Below, one piece after another: positions 55,160 through 64,000 of a stretch of DNA of 64,000 bases (positions within the stretch are counted from its first letter, which is position 1; the number at the start of each line of letters is the position of its first letter). The stretch covers positions 1,487,919 to 1,551,918 of the forward strand of contig NW_004624881.1 of NCBI RefSeq assembly GCF_000247695.1. Reading direction: 5' to 3'. Made by a program: the position numbers and the translations under genes. The notes below the pieces were generated by a model. That model saw nothing but the letters and a program-made list of their open reading frames with translations, was not told where the DNA came from and ran no database searches. The DNA is from Heterocephalus glaber. Its lineage: Eukaryota; Chordata; Mammalia; Rodentia; Bathyergidae.

Positions 55160-58100
55160 TTTTATTAAAAAACCACATCTTCTTTATCCAGTTTCCAGTT
55201 GACGGGCACTTGGGCTGTTTCCAAGCTTTCACTATTACAAGCTCTGCCACTATAAACCTGGGTGCACATATATCACTGTGATATGATTCTTTTAAATCTT
55301 TCGGGAAGATACCCAGCAGAGGGATAGCTGGGTAAAAAGGGACCTCTAAGCCTAGTTCTTTAAGGTATCTCTATACTGATTTTCACAGTGGGTACACCAG
55401 TATGCACTCCCAACGAAATAGGAGAAGGGTCCCTTTCTCCCCACATCCCCACCAGCATTTGTTATTAGATGATTTCTTAATACCAACCATTCTTGCTGGG
55501 GTAAGGTGGAATCTCAGTGTTGTTTTCATCTGCATCTCTCGAATAACCAGTGGTGTGGAACATTTTTTCATATATATACTTGCTGTTTTTACTTCTTTGT
55601 CTGAGAAATGTCTATTCATTTCAGATGCCCATTTTTGAATTGGGTCTTTGAATTTGAGGGATCTGATTTTTTTTCAGGTCTTTATATATTCTAGATAGTA
55701 GTCTTTTGTCTAAAGTACAGTTGCCGAAAAATTTTTCCCACATTGTAGGTTGTCTCTTAGCTCTGTTGATGGTTTCTCTTGCTGTCCAGAAGCTTTTTTA
55801 GTAAGATAAGAGTCCAGTTGTTGATTCTTTGTGCAAGTTCCCATGCCACTGAGGTTTTGTTCATAAAATCTTTTCCTATACCAATGTCTTCAAGAGTTCT
55901 ACCTAAATTATCTTCCAGCAAATTTAGTGTTTCTGTTTTAATATTTAAATCTATAATCCACTTTGATCTTAATTTAGTGCACGGTGATAGGTATGGATCT
56001 AGTTTTAATCTTTGGCAGGTTGAAATCCAGTTTTTCCAACACTATTAATTAAATAGGCTCTATTTCCTCCAATGAGAATGGTTGTCAAAGATGAGTTGAC
56101 TGAGTATATCTGCAGTTGTTTCTGCATCTTCTAATCTATTCCACTGATCTCGGGTCTGTTTCTTTGCAATACTATGCTGTTATATCACAGTAGCTTTGTA
56201 GTGTAGTTTCAAGATGGGGATTGTAATACCCCCAGCCAAATCTCTGTTGCCTAAAATTGCTTTTGCTGTTCTAGGTCTCCTCCAGTTCCAAATGAATTTT
56301 TGGATTGTTTTCTCTAGTTTGGTGAAATATATTGTTGGAATTTCAATTGGCATTGCGTTACACCTATATAATAGTTTTGGAAATGTAGCCATTTTCAATA
56401 TATAGGTTCTTCCTATCCAGGAATAAGGGATGTTTTTCCATTTTCTTATATCCACCTCAATCTCCTTTTTCAAAGTACTATAGTTTTCAGTGTAGAGGTC
56501 TTTTGCTTCCTTTATTAGATTGACTCCTAAATATTTCACTTTTGGATGCTATTGTAAAAAGGAACAGTTTCCCTAATTTCTCTCTCAGTGTGTCTAATAT
56601 TTGTATATAAAAAGCTATAGTTTTTTGAGTATTGACCTTATATCCTGCTACTCAACTGAATTTGTTGATTAAGTCTAGAAGTCTTTAGGCAGAGTATTTT
56701 GGGTATTCTATGTAAAGTATCATATCATCAACAAATAATGAAAGTTTAAATTCTTCCTTTCCTATTTTTATTCCTTTTATTTCTTTCTCTTTTCTAATTG
56801 CTGTGGCTAATATTTCCAGAACTATATTGAAGAGGAGTGGTGATAGTGCGCATCCTTGTCTTGTTCCCGATTTTAGCATGAAAATTTTCAGTTTTTTACC
56901 ATTTAATATGATGTTGTCTGTTGGTTTTTCATAGATAGCCTTAAACAATTTGAGATAAAGACTTTCTATTCCAATTTTGTGTAGCATTTTTATCATGGAT
57001 GGGTGTTGGATTTTGTCAAATGCATTTTCTGCATCTATTGAGATGATCATATGTTTTTTGTCTTCTATTCTGTTAATACAGTGTATTACATTTACTGATT
57101 TATGAATGGTGAACCATCCTTGTAACGCTGGGATTAATCCAACTTGGTCAGGGTGTATGATCTTCTTGATGACCCTTTGTATTCTGTTTGCCAGTATCTT
57201 GTTGAGGATTTTTGCATCAATATTCATTAGGATGATTGGCCTGTAGTTCTCCTTTTGGGTTGTGCCTTTCCCTGGTTTTGGAATCAAAGAAATATTTGCT
57301 TCCAGGAATGAATTTGGAAGCTTTGCTTCCTTATCAATTTCCTTCAAGAGTTTAAAGGGTAATGGTGAGAGTTCTTGTTTAAATGTCTTGTAGAATTCAG
57401 CAGTGAAGCCATCAGGACATGGGCTTTTCTTTGATGGTAAATTTTTTATTACATTTTCAATTTCACTCATTGTAATTGGGGTGTTTAGAATTTCGGTATC
57501 TTCTTCATTTAACTTTGGCAATTTGTACCTATCTAGGAATCTGTCTATTTCTTCTGTGTTTTCCATTTTATTAGAGTACTGGTTCTCGAAGAAGGTATTG
57601 ATGATGCTGTGGAATTCTCCTGGATCCATTGTGACTTCACCTTTTTCATTCTTGATTGCATGGATTTGAGTCTCTTCTTTCCTTCTTTTGATAAGTTTGG
57701 CTAAGGGTTTATTGATTTTATTTATTCTTTCAAAAAATCAACTCTTTGATTCATTAATTTTTTGGAACATACTCTTAGTGTCAATTGCATTGATTTCTGC
57801 TCTGATCTTTACAATTTCCTCTCTTATACAAGATTTTGGTTTGTTATGCTCTTTTCTAGGAGCTTGAGGTTCTGCAGTAGGTTATTTATTTGAGTTCTCT
57901 CTGTTTTGCTAATATGGGCAGTGACTGCTCTGAATATCCCAGGTAGAACTGCTTTCATTGTGTCCCATAGATTCCTGTATGTTGTACTGGCATTATCATT
58001 TACTTGGAGAAACTGTCTAATTTCTTCTTTAATTTCTTCTGTGACCCATTGGTTGTTCAGGAGGATGTTATTTAATTTCCATGTGTTTGTGGGACTTTTG

Positions 58101-58810
58101 CAGTTTCTTATGTCACTGATCTCCAATTTTATGGCACTATGGTCTGATAATATACAGGGGGTTACTTTGATTCTTTTACATTTACTTAGACATGTCCTAC
58201 AAGTTAGAATGTGGTCTATTTTAGAGAATTATCCATGTGCAGCTTAAAAGAATGTGTATTCTGATTTTGTGGGGTGGAATACTCTGGAAACATCTATTAA
58301 GTCAATTTGTTCAATAGCTTGGTTCTAGAATGTTTTTGGTAATGTTTTGTCTAGATGATCTGTCTAATTGTGATAAAGGTGTATTGAGATGCCCCACTAC
58401 AATTGTATTAGAACTTATTTGGCTTTTCATGTCCATTAATATTTGTTTTGTATAGTTGGGGGCATTCATATTTGGTGCATATATATTTATGATTGTCATG
58501 TCTTCCTCTTGTACTGTTCCCTTCATAAGGATATAGTGATCATCTTTGTCTCTCTTAATTACTTTCAGTTTTGAAATCTAGCTTGTCTGCAAATAGAATT
58601 GCTACCCCTGCTTTTTTCTGGGTTCCTGTGGTATGAACTGTTTTCCATCCTTTTACTTTCAGTCTATGTATTTCTTTTTGAATTAGATGTGTTTCTTGTA
58701 TACAGCATATTGTTGGATTTTGCTTCTTAATCCATTCTGTAAGTCTGTTTCTTTTGATTGGTTAATTGAGACCATTAACATTGATAGTTATAATTCATAG
58801 ATATTGACTC
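55160..58810 (-). pseudogene. L1 ORF2 (L1-3), partly open
   Basis: The endonuclease start with ITINVNGLN is near 58780, with CIQETHLIQKE at about 58695; the endonuclease part has stops. The frame 57629-56685 is open for 314 codons and covers most of the [66 protein letters not shown] and the catalytic box FVDD (56724-56735, where F/YADD is usual). Downstream, 56539-56180 gives FPKLLYRCNAMP and KRPRTA-like WRRPRTAKAILGNRDLAGG, and 55619-55383 the cysteine-rich tail. Inactive as a whole. Confidence 0.85.
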
Positions 58811-58874
58811 ATCCTTCTCATGATGTTTTACTATTGGTGGTTCCACAATTTCTTGGGTTTTTTTTCCTTTCACT

Positions 58875-59918
58875 TTAGTTTCTTACCTTGCCTGGTAGCT
58901 TCCCTCTGTTGGTCTTCATGGAGTTGTGATCTTCATTGTCTTTTTCTAGGATATTGCTTAGGATTGTTTGGAGTGCTGGTTTGGTATTCATGAAATTTCT
59001 CAGGAGTTCTTGGTCATGAAAGTATCTAATTTCCCCATTGATTTTGAAAGATAATTTTGCAGGATACAACAGTCTAGGTTGGAAGTTATTTTCTTTTAGG
59101 GCTTGAAATACTTGACCCAGGCTCTTCTTGACTTGAGGGTTTGTGTTGAAAAATCTGCTGTGATTCTGATAGGCTTTCCTTTATAGGTGATTTGTTTCTT
59201 TTCTCTAACTGCCTGTAGGATTTTGTTCTTCTGTTGGATTTCTTGGATCTTGATTATTATGTGTCTAGGCATAGATGTTTTTTATCATGGTTAATTGGAG
59301 TTTTATATGCCTCACTTGTCTGTATATCCAATTCTCCTCCTCTGTCTGGGAAGTTTTCTACTATTACTTCTGTGAACAAATTTTTATGTCAATTGTAATT
59401 TCTCCTGTTTTTTCGTGGACTCCTATCAGTTTTATGTTATTCTTAATTGCATCATATAGCAGCTGCTGGATTAATTTCTCATGATCTCTTTCTATTTTTA
59501 AGAAATCTCTGTTTTCATGCACCTTAACTGCAATCCTGTCTTCTCTATCTGATATTCTATCTTCAGATTCCCTCAATCTGCTATGCATGCTTTCAGTGGA
59601 GTTTTTAATCTCCTGAATATATGTTTGAAACTGTTTCATGGATTCCATTTCTTTTTTATGTTGGGAAATCATGGTTTCCATTTCTTTCTTATGCTCAGCA
59701 TTCATGGCTTCCAGCATGTTTCTGAGCTCCTCTACTTTTTTTTTATCTGTTTCTGTCCTAGAGCTTCTAATCATGTCTTTCACTCTGCTCACCATCTCTG
59801 TAGTTATCTGGGAGATTATTTCTGCTTTGAATTTGTCTAGAGCCTCATTCATCTGTTTTGTTACTTCCTGTGCTATCAGTTCAGGATGTCCAGGTGTTTG
59901 ATTATGAGACTTTTCCAC
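58875..59918 (-). pseudogene. L1 ORF1 (L1-3), frameshifted
   Basis: The first frame, 59918-59364 (184 codons), is mostly coiled coil: FKAEIISQITTEMV, then VEELRNMLEAMNAEHKKEMET and MISQHKKEMESMKQF, where the HKKEME(T/S)M heptads are repeated. L1-1 and L1-2 have a single shorter 'QHRKQMKSIKQ' at the same point. The frame is lost after residue 184. The RNA-binding part (IQEIQQKNKILQAVREKKQITYKGKP) is near 59250-59175 in another frame, and the C-terminus ends at 58875. Confidence 0.85.
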
Positions 59919-59919
59919 C

Positions 59920-60537
59920 TAGTTTTTCCCAGAAGTTCCCTTTTGTGGGGTGGAAACCTGAGTTTGTGACTTGCTTAAATGTCTTCTCATTTTTGTTATT
60001 GGTCCTGTCAGTTATAAGTCAATGAGTTCCAGTAAGACAGTCACAGAGCCATGAGATTTAGACAGACTTCTGGATCCAAGTCCCAAACTGAACTCCCCAC
60101 ACTCCTGCAGGCCTGAACTCCACAAGGCTCTACTACAGGCTCCAGCTGTTTTCCTCCTGAAAATAGTCTAGGATCAAATGGGAGGTAATGATCTCTTCAA
60201 CTTACCAAGTATGGCAGTCTGGTGTGCCTATATTGCAGAGATTATCTTCACTTTTCCAGTGGGCTTCAGTTTTCATCAGGGAGGCTGAGAGAGGCCCTCT
60301 CTCTGCTGTTCACCTCTGCAACTCAGGACAATGTCCTTTATGCCCCCCTGTGACTTTGTAGTTTGGAACCGGGCACAGCCAAGAGGCCAGAGGCAGTGGG
60401 GTGGGCTGACTGTTGTTACAGGCACCCATGTGGCCAAGCCAGAAGCTGGTGGGATGCAAGTGGGCAAGGAAATCCATATGGAGCAGGGCACATCTACCCA
60501 TGTCTGACCACAAGACCAACCTGGCAGCTGGTGTGCC
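59920..60537 (-). promoter_or_regulatory. L1-3 5' UTR
   Basis: A GC-richer stretch between ORF1 and the target duplication, containing no clear internal tandem monomer, unlike L1-1 and L1-2. It is presumably the promoter region of this L1. Small open frames here have no support. Confidence 0.55.
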
Positions 60538-60763
60538 TCAGGCTTTTGAATTTTTAAAGGACATACATCCTAGTCTGGGTGCTGCTCACTAGGTCTCTAG
60601 GTAAGATTGACAGGAATGATTGACAGGTTGTAGAGTCATCTGAGATGCTTTTATTCAGCATGCATGTCCCAGAATTCACCAATTAAATTACATAGATGAG
60701 ATGCAGTCCATATCTATGAACTTTTAATTAAATTTGTGTGTGGAAAGGGTTACTGAAAGTCAG

Positions 60764-61233
60764 TGTTAGGACAAAAGGGAAAGGAAGCTGGGGTAAAAGC
60801 TCAACAGGACAGGCTTATTTCAGAAAAATTCTGAGAGGGACTACTCTGACATTACAGACAAGACCAGCAACTGTCATGTGGCATATAAGGTTTCTATGGG
60901 GTCATGGGCATAAAAATGGGGGCTCTTAAAGTACATTATCACAAAGGGACATTTAGAGGAGAGATTTCAGTACCAAGGAGTTGTGGCTATCCTCTTAAGG
61001 GCATACAAGGAGTTGTGTGTTGGTTGTTAAGAGCAGGGCTGAACAATGTTTGGGAATCATAGGGTGTAGCTGCTCTTACTGGGCCTTATCAGCCCATAAA
61101 GATACATCTTCAGCAGGTATAAAAGAATAGCAGGGGCAAATAATTTAAAGTGGTTCCCACCCAGACTGGGATGCCTCTGGTCAGATTCATTCATTCTAGA
61201 TGCTATGATAAGATAAGGGAAATTGGTTGTGCA
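60764..61233 (-). repeat. 3' LTR of the old ERV, copy C
   Basis: 470 bp. It keeps the best terminus (plus 'cagTGTTAGGAC', CA on the minus strand), which fixed the LTR ends in A and B. Confidence 0.65.
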
Positions 61234-61265
61234 TTTCTTTATTAACTGCCTCCTACTGATTAGGG

Positions 61266-61640
61266 CTAATGGTGGCTGTGAAGGTTTTGTTTGGGCTGAA
61301 GAAGGAAGACTGTACTCATGTGGTCTTTAGAAAATGTCCACAAAATGACTGCCATTCTATTGGTGAGAAATCTTTGAAATAGATTGATTAGGAATGATAA
61401 TAATAAACAGTCAGGTACAAAGAGATAGGCACTAAAGAAGGAAGAATCCATGACAGGATAATAAACTTCCATGAATCACTTTAACTCTGTAGGTAGTCTG
61501 GAAACATTTCCTGTACTGCCTGAACCTCTGTGTCTATCTTCTGCAAAGCTGCAGTCACATCATGATGACCTGAAATAAAAGTATAGCACGGTGTATGAAA
61601 CAAGTCAAAAATTTGCCCTTAGGGCAGCCTGCATGGGCAC
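61266..61640 (-). pseudogene. env: env TM C-terminal remnant, copy C
   Basis: The frame 61472-61266 gives LLSFLINLFQRFLTNRMAVI, the same anchor-like motif as in copies A and B. The upstream ectodomain motif is degraded here (about 61560-61600). The frame ends just before the LTR. Confidence 0.45.
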
Positions 61641-63819
61641 AATGGATGGCAGGCACATTTATTATTGGTATCATTGCAACATCACTGGGAGTTTAGCAGT
61701 CTGAAGGTGAGGATAAACACACTTCATCAAGAGAGTAATGCAAGTATGACCACAGCATAAGCATCAGAATGGAAAGGCAGATTGGAGAAAGAGTCACATT
61801 CACACATTGTTCTTGAGAAATTGGAATAGCAATTGTAACCAACTGGTTTCTGGACCTGTCTGTATCTGGAAACTGTCAGCAGGGGTCAGTTACTAGAGTC
61901 CCTTTTTATGTTGAGCCTATATTAATATTATTTTAATATGGTTCTTGTTGTAATTTTTTAGGTTTTCAAGACCAAGTGAAAGTGAGACCTGTGTTAATAA
62001 AAATTATCCCCTGACAATCATGGTCAGTTAAGGCTCCTCAGGCATCAATTTTGTAACCATTTGCAGAGCCTCACCACTTCTCTCAGTGTCAGCTGCCAGG
62101 ATGGGTCACAGTCTTGCTTGATCATGTGGCTTTCTGTCTAAGCATGGGTGGTGACCCTCCCTTTAGCACATGGTATATTAGTTGACTCTATGGGATCCAA
62201 TAATATCCCTATTCAAGAAGCTGCAAGGCTTACCAAATTTATAAGATCCTATAGAAAAGGTCAGGGGTCCTTGTTGACCTTGGAAAGTGAGGACCAAAAT
62301 ATTGGCTGTCCTCTTAGTCCAGTTGCTTTTCTAGCTTTTCTCTCCAAACCTTAGTTGTTGAACATCCAGGACATGAGTTAAACTAGTATTGGAGTAAGAA
62401 CAATATGTATAATCTTAAGATTTTTATATCACCCACCTTGAAATATACAACATGACCAGGGAACTGTTATTTCCTTAGTAATCATGGTTGCTTTAGAAAT
62501 TGCATAATATTAACAGTTGACAATTATAAGCCTTCATTGAGAATATTTTAGGTCACATTTCATTCTAACAATCCTGAAGACATCATTAAGTGAGATCAAG
62601 AAATTTTTACTTAAATTTGTCATTTTCAATAGAGTGCCACCTAAGAAGAATGTATCTTATATGACTTTTCCTGGACTGCACAGGATTTGAGCATCATTAA
62701 GTGTTGGAGCACATACACAAAATACACATAATAATGCTGGCTGTTTCTCATGCTGGATTGGCATGCACATCTTATCACAAGTAGCTGGAAGATAAGTAAG
62801 GGAAAGCCTGATTCTTGAGCCTAAAAATTCTCCACCAGAACTAACTGTAGCCTGGAACTCACTGGTTTTTTAGTTTCCATGTTTGAAGACCTGTATACTT
62901 GGGAAATAAATATATTTAATTCACCTTGAAATCAACAGTAATGAGTGCCACAGATCAGGTCTTAACTGTCCAGGGGGGCAGCTCTGTCCTGCTTATTATT
63001 ACTGACCAGTCTTAGTGTCCCAGTTAGTTATGCAGAAAACTCATGTCTACTCTCCATTAACAGTCTTTGAAATGAGAGTTCAAGCTTTTAGCTATACTGG
63101 AAAGGAGACATGGGGCCTTGGAAGGATGTTTTTAAATTTTCACATGATTACATTTGACTGACTGGGAAATGACACTTCATGTATCCTTGTATTGCAAAAT
63201 TATATTACTACCAGCAAAATGCAGAAAGAAAAGTAAGTTAATGTTGTAATTGGAGTCTGAGAATTTATAATGTGCAAGAAATGTCTTAGGTATATCAATT
63301 AAATAAAAATACCCACTCAGAAAGCCAAACATAAATTTATCTATTTTTGTTTCTCTGGGCTTAAAATTTTTATTCCCCCTTTTCATCTGGTCCCTGTTAC
63401 TATGTTTTTAACTGTTAGATATGAATTTGCTTGTTTAGACTCAAATGGGGTTTTAGAGGTAATGAAAGCAAGGCTGTAATAGGTTTGGTTATTCTGAAAA
63501 CCTACATAAACAGCTTGTCATGGAAATCTCAAAAAGAGTAAAAAAATTGTTGTGCTTAAACAAAGTAGTTCTTTGCACCTTTGTAAAAATACTAATGAAG
63601 ACTTTTTTTTATCCTGATTAATTTTTCCTAGTAATGTATCATTTACTGGCTTGACTTTTGCTGCTTTACCCTTTGTTTTTGCAAAATAGGCCCAATTTGC
63701 ATATAGTATTGTAATTTAGAGCCCCTTTTAGGGCCTTATCTCTGGGGTGACATCCCTATTTATTTTGAGATGGTTTGATTTTTGCTGTTTTATGTGTACA
63801 AGATTCAATGTGATATTGA

Positions 63820-63885
63820 GGGAGGAAGGGAGGGAGGTAAGGAGGGAGGGAGGGAAGGAGAGAGAGAGAGAGAGGCAGAGAGAAA
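63820..63885. repeat. (GGGA)n/(GA)n repeat
   Basis: The purine repeat corresponding to 10499-10560. Here it has an added GGGA-type section. Confidence 0.9.
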
Positions 63886-64000
63886 CAGAGAGATCATAGA
63901 GTAAAGAAATGTTGAGCATAAGGGACCTCCTGTCACTTCACATTTCCCTGAATGTAGTTATCAAGACTACAAAGAATTTGCAAATCAAATCTGCAAATTC

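Larger units (their letters stand above)
54618..60537 (-). mobile_element. full-length L1 LINE with atypical 3' end (L1-3, copy C only)
   Basis: Minus strand: 5' UTR of about 600 bases (60537-59920), ORF1 (59918-58875), ORF2 (about 58810-55160), then an unusual 3' segment (55013-54618). It is flanked by the 18-bp duplication 'tcagg(a/c)ttttgaattttt' at 54600-54617 and 60538-60555 (one mismatch). Copies A (7199) and B (30228) have the empty site. Of the three L1s it keeps the longest open RT frame (314 codons). Confidence 0.9.
54275..64000. repeat. tandem duplication unit, copy C (cut by window end)
   Basis: It matches copies A and B from the 'acccatggttgttgtaaaaatgagg' landmark. After removing the L1 at 54618-60537 it follows 7200-10700 of copy A through the old LTR, env tail and the GA-rich repeat. 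The OR equivalent is expected a few kilobases beyond 64000. Confidence 0.85.
60764..64000 (-). mobile_element. old ERV remnant, copy C (continues past the window)
   Basis: 3' LTR (61233-60764), env tail and decayed interior up to the GA-rich repeat near 63820-63885, all colinear with 7428-10640. The leader and 5' LTR would lie beyond 64000. No gene seen in 61640-64000. Confidence 0.6.

Noticed and set aside
1..64000. CRISPR array, operon, phage or toxin system
   Set aside because: Direct repeats here are monomers, microsatellites or mobile-element copies. No spacer pattern, bacterial gene or ribosome-binding organisation was seen.

Overview
This is nuclear DNA from a mammal, almost certainly a rodent. 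The evidence is spliceless olfactory-receptor (OR) genes, three long L1 LINEs, two 7SL-derived B1-type SINEs and four ID-type (tRNA-Ala-derived) SINEs; B1 and ID are rodent families. The species cannot be fixed from the sequence. There is no operon-like organisation, CRISPR array or prokaryotic content. One OR gene looks intact; every other coding region seen here is a decayed gene or part of a mobile element. No new biological system could be supported.

Layout. Bases 1-292 are L1 3'-UTR debris. Bases 293-6671 are a 5'-truncated class II (betaretrovirus/ERV-K-like) provirus, with decayed gag, dUTPase, protease plus G-patch, RT/RNase H, integrase and env, and one 3' LTR. From about 6875 to the end the window is a tandem array of one ancestral unit of about 18 kb: copy A about 6875-29890, copy B about 29890-54275, copy C about 54275 onward, cut by the window end. 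The shared order in A and B is: an old minus-strand ERV remnant (LTR, env TM tail, leader), a plus-strand L1 3' fragment, a minus-strand OR gene, old minus-strand L1 sequence with a Tigger transposon inside it, an insertion resembling a rodent hAT-type repeat, more old L1 with a second such insertion, then a B1.

Changes after duplication. Each copy carries its own near-full-length L1: A at 17696-23163 (inside the Tigger), B at 45216-51392 (inside old L1), C at 54618-60537 (beside the old LTR). A also has a solo LTR at 24734-25215. B has a solo LTR at 37336-37734 close upstream of its OR gene, plus all four recognised ID SINEs. Paralogous empty sites confirm most of these insertions and their target-site duplications.

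Genes. The OR of copy B (36317-37264, minus) is an uninterrupted 315-codon class II receptor resembling family OR14. Its paralogue in copy A (13104-14040, minus) has a +1 frameshift in the third intracellular loop. In both, the DRY motif is altered. The C copy of the OR would lie beyond the right edge. An assembly gap of exactly 100 N lies at 35414-35513.
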